This document shows positions 55,356 through 63,879 of a stretch of 64,000 bases of DNA, piece after piece. Source of the stretch: an uncultured Bacteroidales bacterium (GTDB lineage: Bacteria > Bacteroidota > Bacteroidia > Bacteroidales > UBA932); contig CASFGK010000006.1 of assembly GCA_949294195.1 (NCBI GenBank), positions 26,282-90,281 on the forward strand. Reading direction: 5' to 3'. Every line of letters begins with the position of its first letter. The first letter of the stretch is position 1. The position numbers were made by a program, and so were the translations under genes. The notes beneath the pieces are model-generated. The model ran no database searches, was not told the origin of the DNA, and saw nothing but the letters and a program-made list of their open reading frames with translations.

Positions 55356-56312
55356 ATGAAATTCAGCATAATTATTCCTGTATATAAAGTAGAACAATAT
55401 TTGCATCAATGCGTTGACAGCGTCTTGGTGCAAACTTTTCATGATTATGAAATAATACTCGTAGATGACGGAAGTCCTGACAAGTGCCCTGCCGTTTGTG
55501 ACGAATATGCTGCCAAAGATAACAGAGTTAAAGTGATCCATAAAACTAATGGGGGGCTTAGTGATGCCAGGAATACCGGCTTGGATATTGCGCAAGGCGA
55601 ATATGTGACCTTCCTTGACTCTGATGATTGGTGGGATGATTCAGAGGCTCTAGCTAAAGTCAATTCCGCCATTGAATTAACTGGGGCTGATGCCATTATT
55701 ATAGGCATGAAAAAATATTTCACAGAAGATAATAGAACTTGCGATATCCGTATACCAGCGAAATGTGATATGCCTATTTTGTCACATGTACAAGTCCTAA
55801 AAAAATATATGAAAAAAAATAATCTTGTCGCATGTGCATGTGACAAGATTATCCGGAGAAATATCATTGAGAGTGACCATATGCGATTTGTAAAGGGACA
55901 ATACAGTGAAGACATCGAGTGGTGCTGTAAACTGTTGATTAAAGACATAAGAATAGATGTCATAGAAGAGGCATTCTATGTGTACAGGCAACAGGTTTCG
56001 ACATCAATTACTGCCAATATAGGGATAAAAAATATCAACAGTATTCTTGATGTTATCAGCAGGTATGCCCATAAGGATGCTTATCTCCCATTGCTTCACT
56101 TTTTGGCGAACCAATATGTGCTGCTAATTACGAACTTTATGCGTCTTTCTAAAAATGAGCGGAAACCGTTGGAAGACAAGATCAAATCTTTCTGGTGGTT
56201 GATGGAATATAATTGGTATCCTTATGTAAAATCCGTTTCTAGAATTAAAATATTTGGATTTGATGTTACCAGGCTCATGCTGAGAGTGTATTATCTGTTT
56301 AAGCGTTTATAA
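55356..56312 (+). CDS. Glycosyltransferase family 2
   Basis: 318 residues, GT-A fold. MKFSIIIPVYKVEQYLHQCVDSVLVQTFHDYEIILVDDGSPD, HKTNGGLSDARNTGLDIAQGEYVTFLDSDDWW (D-S-D metal site near residue 90) and SEDIEWCCKLLI are the complete GT2 pattern of the EpsJ/WaaV kind. Donor and linkage are unknown. The G6 run at 55551 encodes the usual N-G-G-L-S motif. It overlaps the next gene by one base. Confidence 0.9.
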   Translation: MKFSIIIPVYKVEQYLHQCVDSVLVQTFHDYEIILVDDGSPDKCPAVCDEYAAKDNRVKVIHKTNGGLSDARNTGLDIAQGEYVTFLDSDDWWDDSEALAKVNSAIELTGADAIIIGMKKYFTEDNRTCDIRIPAKCDMPILSHVQVLKKYMKKNNLVACACDKIIRRNIIESDHMRFVKGQYSEDIEWCCKLLIKDIRIDVIEEAFYVYRQQVSTSITANIGIKNINSILDVISRYAHKDAYLPLLHFLANQYVLLITNFMRLSKNERKPLEDKIKSFWWLMEYNWYPYVKSVSRIKIFGFDVTRLMLRVYYLFKRL

Positions 56313-57592
56313 TGAGAATACTTGTCATATCTAAGGAAGCATGGCGTGACGAGCAGAATGGGGGTAATGTACTTACCAACATGTTCTCATCGTTTCCTGA
56401 TTCAGAATTCGCCCAAATATATTGCAACGAGCAAGAGCCGAATAACGCAATATGCAAAAAATACTATCAGATAAGCGACAGGATGATGGTCGGCAGCATT
56501 CTGCACAAGACTAAGGCCGGACACAAAATTATATATGATCGGGTCCCGACAGATACGGTGGCGACAATAGAAAGTTTTAAGGCTACAGCAGGTAAATTGG
56601 GCGGAAACATAAAGCGTATATTACGAGAACTGGTCTGGAGTATGGGGAAATGGAATACTCATGAAATAGTATCTTTTGTAAAGGACTTTAATCCCGACAT
56701 AATATTTGCCCCATGTTATGGCAACCATTATATGCAAAGACTAACTGTCATGGTGCATAATGTCTTAAATATACCTGTTATCTCGTATATTTCTGATGAC
56801 TTTTATACCAACAGACAATTCAGGTTCTCCATAATATTCTGGATAAACCATTTTCTTTTGAGGAACAGGACACGGAAGACTTTTAAGCATTATTCCTTGG
56901 TCTATACTATGACTGACGAACAGAAAACACAATGCGAAAAAGACTTCGGCGCCAACATGAAAATACTCAGGAAAAGCGGTGAGTTTGATGTCAAGTATTT
57001 AAAAAAACATGTCAATACTCCTATCAGGTTCGTATATGCAGGAGGCATTTACCTTAACAGATGGAAAACTTTGAGAGTTTTAGCAGACGCAATGCGAAGG
57101 ATCAATGCAGACAGGATAAAATGTGTGCTGGACATCTATACCAATAATTCTTTGACCGGACATATGCAGCAGGCTATTGATGATGGTACTACTGCGCGGG
57201 TCCATAAAGCAGTCTCTATGGCTGATCTGAAAGACATATATCACAACAGTGATATTGCTCTGCATGTGGAATCTTTTGATATCGTTAATAGGCATGCTGT
57301 CAGGATGTCGTTCTCAACCAAGATAATCGATTGCATGGACAGTGGCTGTGCAGTTATGGCGATATGTGACAAGAAGCAGGCTGGAGGAACTTATCTCCGC
57401 AGGAACGGCTGTGCCATCTGCGTAAACGACCTGTCAAAGATTGAAAGTACACTGAAAGCGATAATCTCTAACATGCAAGTGTTGATTGAATACCAGCACA
57501 AGGCTTTCAACATCGGGCAAAAATATCATCTTCAGGAGGAAATAACAAGAAATCTGGTTAAAGATTTCAAAGACATGATAAATATCCGGTAG
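56312..57592 (+). CDS. Glycosyltransferase, GT-B fold
   Basis: 426 residues. The start MRILVISKEAWRDEQNGGNVLTNMFSSFPDSEFAQIYC and segment VKDFNPDIIFAPCYGNHYM resemble GT4-like enzymes found in capsule loci. The C-terminal part (HNSDIALHVESFDIVNRHAVRMSFSTKIIDCMDSGCAVMAIC) has the acidic donor-binding region, with S-T-K-I-I-D-C-M in place of the stricter E-x(7)-E. Specificity is unknown. It starts on the last base of the previous gene and ends one base before the epimerase gene. Base composition is less AT-rich than the preceding block. Confidence 0.65.
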   Translation: MRILVISKEAWRDEQNGGNVLTNMFSSFPDSEFAQIYCNEQEPNNAICKKYYQISDRMMVGSILHKTKAGHKIIYDRVPTDTVATIESFKATAGKLGGNIKRILRELVWSMGKWNTHEIVSFVKDFNPDIIFAPCYGNHYMQRLTVMVHNVLNIPVISYISDDFYTNRQFRFSIIFWINHFLLRNRTRKTFKHYSLVYTMTDEQKTQCEKDFGANMKILRKSGEFDVKYLKKHVNTPIRFVYAGGIYLNRWKTLRVLADAMRRINADRIKCVLDIYTNNSLTGHMQQAIDDGTTARVHKAVSMADLKDIYHNSDIALHVESFDIVNRHAVRMSFSTKIIDCMDSGCAVMAICDKKQAGGTYLRRNGCAICVNDLSKIESTLKAIISNMQVLIEYQHKAFNIGQKYHLQEEITRNLVKDFKDMINIR

Positions 57593-57593
57593 T

Positions 57594-58457
57594 ATGAAAA
57601 TTTGTATCATAGGAAAAAGCAGTTATATTGGGAATCATATTGATGAATGGCTGTCTGCCAATGGGCATGAAGTCTTCCAACTGGATGTTCTGACAGAAGA
57701 TTGGGAGAGGTTTGATTATTCAGATTTTGATGTTGCCATACAAGTAGCTGGAATAGTTCACAGACCGGAATGCCATGACGCAGACTTGTACAAGAGAGTC
57801 AACACTGATATGCCTGTCAGAATAGCCAATCTCTTCAAAAAATCAGGCACAAAACATAAGACATTCGTCTTTCTAAGTACCATGGCAGTTTATGGCTCAC
57901 ATAAGAGACTGGAAAAGAATGTAATTACTGTAAAAACCAGGACATCTCCTTCCGGACTTTATGGAAAAAGTAAGAAAGCTGCAGAGGACGGGCTTCTTGC
58001 CATGCAGGATGCAAATTTTGATGTAGTGGTTGTCCGCCCTCCTAATGTATACGGCAAAAGATGCAAAGGAGGCTACATACCGGGATTCGTTAAAATAGTG
58101 AAACATCTGCCTGTAATTCCATATGCATATGATGATATCAGACAAAGTATGCTTTATATTGACAATTTGTGCGAATTTATCAAACTGGCGATAGAGAAGA
58201 ACATGCATGGTATTTTTATGCCTCAAGATGACAAGGCTGTTTCTGCCGTTGATATTATAACTGCCATTGCTGACGGCTTGGGCAAAAAACCAAGGACTAG
58301 CAGATTCCTTGGCCTTGGCGTTTATCTATGCAGGTTTTTACCTCTCGTCAAAAAGGCATATGGCGGCATTGAATATGATATGTCTCTATCCAAGATAAAT
58401 AATATGGATTATGTGGTCGTGCCTTTTAATGAAGCAATCAAACGAACTGTAAAATAA
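57594..58457 (+). CDS. NAD-dependent epimerase/dehydratase family protein
   Basis: 287 residues, extended SDR fold. The cofactor loop is G-K-S-S-Y-I-G at residues 7-13 and the catalytic region is FLSTMAVYGS with YGKSKKAAEDG (Y-x-x-x-K) near residue 122. VVRPPNVYGKRCKGGYIPGFVKIV follows the family pattern. It probably epimerises or reduces a nucleotide sugar, for example a 4-keto sugar made by the CapD-like enzyme in the same locus; similarity to WbpV-type reductases is a guess. It is tightly linked to glycosyltransferases on both sides. Confidence 0.75.
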   Translation: MKICIIGKSSYIGNHIDEWLSANGHEVFQLDVLTEDWERFDYSDFDVAIQVAGIVHRPECHDADLYKRVNTDMPVRIANLFKKSGTKHKTFVFLSTMAVYGSHKRLEKNVITVKTRTSPSGLYGKSKKAAEDGLLAMQDANFDVVVVRPPNVYGKRCKGGYIPGFVKIVKHLPVIPYAYDDIRQSMLYIDNLCEFIKLAIEKNMHGIFMPQDDKAVSAVDIITAIADGLGKKPRTSRFLGLGVYLCRFLPLVKKAYGGIEYDMSLSKINNMDYVVVPFNEAIKRTVK

Positions 58458-58468
58458 TTAGAAGTATT

Positions 58469-59629
58469 ATGCAGAAAAGAATATGTATATGTACAACTTT
58501 ATGGTCATCTATCAACAATTGGATAATTCCTTTCCTGAATGATTACAACAAACGAGGAATTGATGTCACAATCGTTTGCAATATGAATAAAGAATATGAA
58601 CTTGGACTGAAAAAAAGTTATCCTTTTATCCATACCCATAAAATCAATTTTCCCCGAGGGATTGATGCGATGGGATCAATCAAAAGCATATGGTCTCTAT
58701 ACAGATTCTTTAAAAAAGAGAAATTCGATCTTGTCCAATATTCTACCCCAAATGCCAGCATGTATGGTGCCTTGGCTGCCAAGATGGCAAAAGTGCCGGT
58801 CCGACTATATTGCCAATGGGGAATGGTCTATGTGACCATGACTGGTTTAAAAAGACGGGTATTTGAGACCATTGAACGGATGATATGCAGATTCTCTACG
58901 CAGATACAGCCTGACAGCTACGGGAATCTGAATTTCTGCCGTGAAAACGGATTGTATGATGAAAATAAGAGTTGTGTCATATGGAACGGTAGCGCTAAAG
59001 GAATTGATCTGGATGCGTACAATATTGACAAAAAAGAAGAATACTCTGATGAAATCAAAACGCAATACGGAATTCCGCAAGATGTTCCAGTTGTAGGATT
59101 CGTTGGAAGATTGGGACGGGAAAAAGGATGCCATGAGTTATTTAAGGCATTCCAGAACATCAAGAAAGAATTCCCTGCTGCAAAACTGTTATTTGTCGGT
59201 CCTATCGAAAAAAAAGAGACCATGGAGCCAGATATGCTTGAATATTTTGAGACCTGTAATGACATCATTAAAACGGACCGAGTAGAACATGTTGAAAAAT
59301 ATATATCTGCAATGGATGTGTATGTCTTACCTAGTTATCGTGAAGGTTTTGGAATGGGAGTGGTTGAAGCATCTGCCATGGGTGTACCTGTGGTGGTAAC
59401 ACAATATCCTGGCCCGTCCAGTGCTATGGAAGAGGGGGTGACGGGATATTCAGTTCCAGTTAAAGATATCAAACAGTTGACAGAATATATTTTGCAGTTC
59501 CTTCGTGACCCTGAAATGGCCAAACGGGTGGGAATGCAGGGGCGCAAATGGGTTGAGACTAGATTTGATCGCAAAATTTTCATCCAGAAATATATGGAAA
59601 ACAGAATGAATCTGATAAATTTGAAATAA
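58469..59629 (+). CDS. Glycosyltransferase family 4 (PglA-like)
   Basis: 386 residues, GT-B fold. PNASMYGALAAKMAKVPVRLYCQWGMVYVTMTG is typical of the N-terminal domain of enzymes that act on undecaprenyl-PP-sugars, and VVGFVGRLGREKGCHELFKAF plus SYREGFGMGVVEASAMGVPVVVTQYPGPSSAMEEGVTGY supply the donor site with E-x(7)-E. It most resembles the PglA/WbfQ group that adds the second sugar after the initiating transferase. That fits the initiating enzyme at the 3' end of this locus. Confidence 0.85.
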   Translation: MQKRICICTTLWSSINNWIIPFLNDYNKRGIDVTIVCNMNKEYELGLKKSYPFIHTHKINFPRGIDAMGSIKSIWSLYRFFKKEKFDLVQYSTPNASMYGALAAKMAKVPVRLYCQWGMVYVTMTGLKRRVFETIERMICRFSTQIQPDSYGNLNFCRENGLYDENKSCVIWNGSAKGIDLDAYNIDKKEEYSDEIKTQYGIPQDVPVVGFVGRLGREKGCHELFKAFQNIKKEFPAAKLLFVGPIEKKETMEPDMLEYFETCNDIIKTDRVEHVEKYISAMDVYVLPSYREGFGMGVVEASAMGVPVVVTQYPGPSSAMEEGVTGYSVPVKDIKQLTEYILQFLRDPEMAKRVGMQGRKWVETRFDRKIFIQKYMENRMNLINLK

Positions 59630-59639
59630 TGGAATAGAC

Positions 59640-60473
59640 ATGATGAAACTGATGTACATAACAAAGAATCCGGATATTGCAAAGATAGCTGAAGGAGCGG
59701 GAGTAGACTGGATCTTTGTTGATATGGAATTTATAGGGAAAGGCTCTCGGCAAGGTGGACTTGATACTGTACAGAATCATCATACAGTTGATGATGTAGC
59801 AGCCGTTAAAAATGTTGTCAATAAGGCTAAAGTGCTGGTTCGTGTCAATCCTGTCCATGATGCTCTTCCTGATTATCCGTCAAGCAAAGATGAGATAGAT
59901 GCTGTCATCAATGCTGGTGCCGACATCATCATGCTGCCATTTTTTAAAACGATTAAAGAAGTGGAAGAATTTATCAGGTATGTTGGCGGCCGGGCAAAGA
60001 CATGCTTGTTGGTCGAGACTCCTGATGCTGCTGAAATTCTTGGACAAATAGTCAAAGTTCCAGGGATAGACATGATACATATCGGTTTGAATGACATGCA
60101 TTTGGCATTGAAAATGAAATTCATGTTCCAACTTCTGTCCGACGGGTCGGTAGACAAATGGGCAAAAATCATCAAAGATGAAGGCATTTCTTTCGGATTT
60201 GGTGGACTTGCGTCATTGGACGGAGGAATCATTCCGGGTAGAATGATTTTAAAAGAGCATTATCGTTTAGGTAGTCAGATGGTTATTGTGAGCAGGAGTT
60301 TCTGCAATGCAGATAAAATCTCTGATTTAGAAGAAATCCGGAATGTGTTTGTTAAAGGCATTAACGAAATTCGGGCTCTGGAACAAGAATGCATGCATCA
60401 ACCGGCAGAATATTTTGAGAAAAACCATGCTGCTACAGTCACCGCGATAGAACATTTTCTAAGAGCAAACTGA
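59640..60473 (+). CDS. HpcH/HpaI aldolase/citrate lyase family protein
   Basis: 277 residues, TIM-barrel class II aldolase. DWIFVDMEFIG, VLVRVNPVHD, LLVETPDAAEILGQI (Glu metal ligand near residue 128) and IHIGLNDMHLAL (Asp ligand near 152) give the complete metal and pyruvate site. Members join or split pyruvate or oxaloacetate enolates and aldehydes. Such an enzyme is unusual among capsule glycosyltransferases. With the two following genes it may build a hydroxy- or oxo-acid group for the polysaccharide. A second ATG at 59643 is equally possible. Confidence 0.82.
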   Translation: MMKLMYITKNPDIAKIAEGAGVDWIFVDMEFIGKGSRQGGLDTVQNHHTVDDVAAVKNVVNKAKVLVRVNPVHDALPDYPSSKDEIDAVINAGADIIMLPFFKTIKEVEEFIRYVGGRAKTCLLVETPDAAEILGQIVKVPGIDMIHIGLNDMHLALKMKFMFQLLSDGSVDKWAKIIKDEGISFGFGGLASLDGGIIPGRMILKEHYRLGSQMVIVSRSFCNADKISDLEEIRNVFVKGINEIRALEQECMHQPAEYFEKNHAATVTAIEHFLRAN

Positions 60474-60482
60474 TACCTGTAT

Positions 60483-62057
60483 ATGAACCACTATGTGAAA
60501 AAAGAAGATATCCAAAATTTATTGGATAAACACAAGGACTTGAGAAATAAATTATTCTGCAGAGGTTACGTCTTGACTGATTACAATATCAATGATCAGA
60601 TTTACCCATTTTACGGTCAGTGGCAGAAAGAGCAATTAGGGCCTTATACTCTACTTGTGTCAGAGAAGCAGCATTATTTTGTGTATACTGGAAAAAATTG
60701 TATATGGGTTCTTGTAGGTCATGCATACAATCCATATACCATGGATAAAGATGAAATTACTATTCTAAAGAAAATGGATGAATTCAATGGCGATTTTACT
60801 GAAATATTGAATGAATTGACCGGAGTTTTCACCATTCATATCATAAAAAATGGTAGGATTATGGTTTATGGGGATGCTTCTGGAATGCAAAGTACATTTG
60901 TAGGTAAAGTTGATGGAAAAATTTGGGTTTCTTCGCATACCAATCTCATTGGTGATATATGCAATCTTGCGTGGGATCCTTATGTAAAAAATTTATCCAG
61001 ATACAGATTTTTCAGACTACTTGGCAACTCCCTTCCTGGTGACTTGACACCATACAAACAGATTAAACGTTTGACTCCTAACTTCTATGCTGATTTGGGG
61101 GGGGCAGATATAATCATTAAAAGATTTTATATCCCAAAACGATTGAATGTTACGAATAACGAAATCGCTGACCATGTAGCTGTAATTTTACACCATAACA
61201 TGGAATTAATCGCAAAAAAATGGGAAAAACCAGCTATTTCATGTACTGGAGGGTGTGACAGCAAGACCACAATGGCATGTGCCAATGGCTTATATGATAA
61301 ATACTTATATTTCAGCTACGTTTCTAATGATTCTGAAAAGGTTGATGCTGATGCAGCAAATGCTATTGTAAAAGCATTAGGACAAAAACTCATTATATAT
61401 AATATCCCCGACAATGATGAGGCTTTCTCCGATATAGAAGAAACTCGGGACATTCTAATGTGGAATAATGGTAATCTTTGCGAAAATAATAATAATGATA
61501 TCCGCAAACGAAAGTTTTTTGAAGACACTGAAGACTTTGATATAGAAGTTAAATCTTGGGCATCTGAAATCGGCAGGGCTTATTACAGCAAGAGATTTGC
61601 GAACATGACTAATTTCGGTCGAAACCCTACTCCTCGGAAATGTACTGCCATGTATAAGTTTTTCTTGCTAAACAGACCTCTCGTATGGGCTACTGATAAA
61701 GTATTCAAAAAGTGGCTGTCAGAATATTTCCAACAAGACAAAGAAAATCCTATCGATTGGCAAGAACAGCTGTTCTGGGAGTTCAGGGTACCAAGCTGGA
61801 ATGGCTTGGTAATAACAGGAGAACACAGATATAGTTTCGATATTACTATACCATATAATAACAGGAAATTGCTGGAACTCCTTGTAAGCGCTCCTGTTGA
61901 GGATCGGATCAATGATACTGTCTATAAAATGATCCGCGCAAAAATGAATCCTAAGATTGATAAGACCGGGATAGCTGTCACTAATTTAAAACATACTGAG
62001 AAGAGAGCGAAACTGGAGAATCTATATTATTGGGTAATGACACACATTTTAATCTGA
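60483..62057 (+). CDS. Asparagine-synthase-like ATP-dependent ligase without catalytic Cys2, with G8 tract
   Basis: 524 residues. The N-terminal ~215 residues resemble the class II glutamine amidotransferase fold (LTGVFTIHIIKNGRIMVYGDASGMQSTFVG, WVSSHTNLIGDI, LPGDLTPYKQIKRLTPN) but the start MNHYVKK lacks the essential Cys2 nucleophile. The C-terminal PP-loop domain has S-C-T-G-G-C-D-S-K near residue 254, as in asparagine synthetase and beta-lactam synthetase. It likely adenylates a carboxylate and transfers it to an amine or ammonia. Eight consecutive G at 61097-61104 (codons 205-207) could allow slippage. It is followed three bases later by a 2-hydroxyacid dehydrogenase. Confidence 0.78.
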   Translation: MNHYVKKEDIQNLLDKHKDLRNKLFCRGYVLTDYNINDQIYPFYGQWQKEQLGPYTLLVSEKQHYFVYTGKNCIWVLVGHAYNPYTMDKDEITILKKMDEFNGDFTEILNELTGVFTIHIIKNGRIMVYGDASGMQSTFVGKVDGKIWVSSHTNLIGDICNLAWDPYVKNLSRYRFFRLLGNSLPGDLTPYKQIKRLTPNFYADLGGADIIIKRFYIPKRLNVTNNEIADHVAVILHHNMELIAKKWEKPAISCTGGCDSKTTMACANGLYDKYLYFSYVSNDSEKVDADAANAIVKALGQKLIIYNIPDNDEAFSDIEETRDILMWNNGNLCENNNNDIRKRKFFEDTEDFDIEVKSWASEIGRAYYSKRFANMTNFGRNPTPRKCTAMYKFFLLNRPLVWATDKVFKKWLSEYFQQDKENPIDWQEQLFWEFRVPSWNGLVITGEHRYSFDITIPYNNRKLLELLVSAPVEDRINDTVYKMIRAKMNPKIDKTGIAVTNLKHTEKRAKLENLYYWVMTHILI

Positions 62058-62059
62058 TT

Positions 62060-62971
62060 ATGAATTTATTACTGACAGGATGCTTCACATACTCTGATGA
62101 ACAGATAGAACTAGTGCGTTCTTTAGGGTTTAGTATATATTTTATTCAGCAGGAGACTTCGGAAATCCCAGTGCCAGCCTCTGAAATAGAAGCTATAGTA
62201 TGCAATGGACTGTTTCTGAGTCACGACATTGATGTTTTCAGCAACCTTAAATTTATCCAACTGACCAGCGCCGGATTTGACCGCGTACCTGTAGATAAAG
62301 TAAATGCCCGGCAAATAAAGTTATATAACGCAAGAGGAGTATATAGCGCCCCTATGGCTGAATGGGCGTTATTCAGGGTACTGGAACATTATAAACAAGG
62401 TTGGTTTTTCAAACAGGAACAGGATGCTGGTCAATGGGCAAAACATAGAGGATTACGGGAAATAGCAGGAACTAATGTAGCTGTCATTGGCGCTGGCAAT
62501 GTAGGGCAGGAAGTCGCAAAACGATTTCAAGCATTAGGTGCAAGGACTACAGGATTTGACATTCACACTGATAAGACTCCTGGTTTCGACTGTATGGTTT
62601 TAACCGGGACTCTTCAAGAACATGTTGGAGAATTTGATATCGTAATTGCAACAGCACCATTGTTACCATCTACCCGAGGTATAATTAGTCGTGATATTCT
62701 GTCTGCGATGAAAAGGAATGCAATGATTGTAAATATAGCTCGAGGCGGACTGATTGACGAAACTGCGATGTGCGAGATTTTGGCAGAACGGAAAGATTTG
62801 TTTGCAGCACTTGATGTTTTTGAAACTGAACCATTAGCCCAAGACTCTCCTCTCTGGGAATTGGACAATGTTGCCATCAGTCCGCACAATTCATTTGTAA
62901 GTGACGGAAATAATTACCGTATGTTCGATGTCATCTATAATAATCTCAAAAATTTCATAACAGAGCATTAA
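62060..62971 (+). CDS. D-isomer-specific 2-hydroxyacid dehydrogenase
   Basis: About 303 residues. The NAD-binding motif VAVIGAGNVGQEVAKRF is near residue 143, and the catalytic Arg (VNIARGGLIDE), Glu (VFETEPLAQDSPLW) and His (AISPHNSF) are all present. It reduces a 2-oxo acid to a D-2-hydroxy acid, or the reverse. Placement directly after the aldolase and ligase suggests action on their intermediate, not on central metabolism. ATG 62060, two bases after the ligase stop, is preferred to an in-frame upstream ATG at 62030. Confidence 0.87.
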   Translation: MNLLLTGCFTYSDEQIELVRSLGFSIYFIQQETSEIPVPASEIEAIVCNGLFLSHDIDVFSNLKFIQLTSAGFDRVPVDKVNARQIKLYNARGVYSAPMAEWALFRVLEHYKQGWFFKQEQDAGQWAKHRGLREIAGTNVAVIGAGNVGQEVAKRFQALGARTTGFDIHTDKTPGFDCMVLTGTLQEHVGEFDIVIATAPLLPSTRGIISRDILSAMKRNAMIVNIARGGLIDETAMCEILAERKDLFAALDVFETEPLAQDSPLWELDNVAISPHNSFVSDGNNYRMFDVIYNNLKNFITEH

Positions 62972-63007
62972 CCCGACAACCAATGTTCTACAAAACATCA
63001 TATTGTT

Positions 63008-63610
63008 ATGTATAAATATTTCAAAAGAGCTATAGATTTTACAATTGCTCTTGTTGCACTTGCAAGCCTCTTTGTACCATTATTATTTGTAGCTATTCTG
63101 ATTAAATTGGACTCGAAAGGTCCTGTTATATTTAAGCAGGAACGGCTGGGTAAAGATGGGGTACCATTTAAAATCTGGAAATTTCGTTCTATGTGTGTTG
63201 GTGCAGAAAAGCAAGGTACCGGTGTTTATTCTTTTAAAGGAGACAATCGTATTACTCGTATAGGAAGAATACTACGTGCTACATCAATTGACGAATTACC
63301 GCAGTTAGTGAATATTCTTAAAGGAGAAATGGCACTGATTGGACCTCGGCCTGCTTTGACATATCATCCTTGGCCTTATGACCAATACTCAGAACACCAA
63401 AAACATATGTTTGATGTGCTTCCAGGTGTAACAGGTTGGGCGCAAGTAAATGGACGTAAGGAAGTCCCTTGGCCAGAACGCATTGAACTGAATGTTTGGT
63501 ATGCCCAGCACATAAGTTTTAGTTTGGATGTCAAAATATTTTTGATGACAATCTTAAAAGTAATCACAAATGCTAATAATGAGAATATTAGTAAAACAGG
63601 AATAAAATAG
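63008..63610 (+). CDS. Initiating sugar-1-phosphate transferase (PglC/WcaJ C-domain type)
   Basis: A 200-residue monotopic phosphoglycosyl transferase. One N-terminal re-entrant helix (FTIALVALASLFVPLLFVAILIKL) precedes GPVIFKQERLGKDGVPFKIWKFRSM. The catalytic Asp-Glu dyad is in TSIDELPQLVNILKGEMALIGPRP near residue 99. It loads the first sugar-phosphate on undecaprenyl phosphate, so it starts repeat-unit synthesis although it is last in the locus. The short form suggests a HexNAc or diNAcBac-type substrate, consistent with the CapD-like dehydratase upstream. Confidence 0.92.
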   Translation: MYKYFKRAIDFTIALVALASLFVPLLFVAILIKLDSKGPVIFKQERLGKDGVPFKIWKFRSMCVGAEKQGTGVYSFKGDNRITRIGRILRATSIDELPQLVNILKGEMALIGPRPALTYHPWPYDQYSEHQKHMFDVLPGVTGWAQVNGRKEVPWPERIELNVWYAQHISFSLDVKIFLMTILKVITNANNENISKTGIK

Positions 63611-63708
63611 AAAAGTTAGCTCAGCAGAGCAAATTATTAGCTTAAAACCAAGTCGTAATCAAAATGAAAAAAGTACTTTTATGTAAGTAAAAGTGATTGA
63701 ATGAAAAT

Positions 63709-63879
63709 ATGGAGTTCACACAGGACTTTATAGAAAAGCTTTTTGCCGAAGCGACTGCCAACCCGCGCCTTCGGATAAATGTCGATTTGCGCAATTCCGC
63801 CTCTGACCGCTCCCAGAGGATGCTCAATGTGCTTCTGCCCGGAACGAAAGTGTGCTTATTTGCTTATTCCGGGCGATAG
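63709..63879 (+). pseudogene. WbuC-family cupin gene, truncated by an IS element
   Basis: An open frame begins MEFTQDFIEKLFAEATANPR and continues LRINVDLRNSASDRSQRMLNVLLPGTKV, which matches the N-terminal part of WbuC cupin-fold proteins common at the ends of O-antigen and capsule clusters. The family then expects a P-x-H-R-H metal-binding stretch. Here the frame turns to CLFAYSGR and stops at codon 57. The break coincides with a TGTGCTTATT sequence that looks like the end of an insertion sequence. The gene is probably inactive. Confidence 0.65.
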
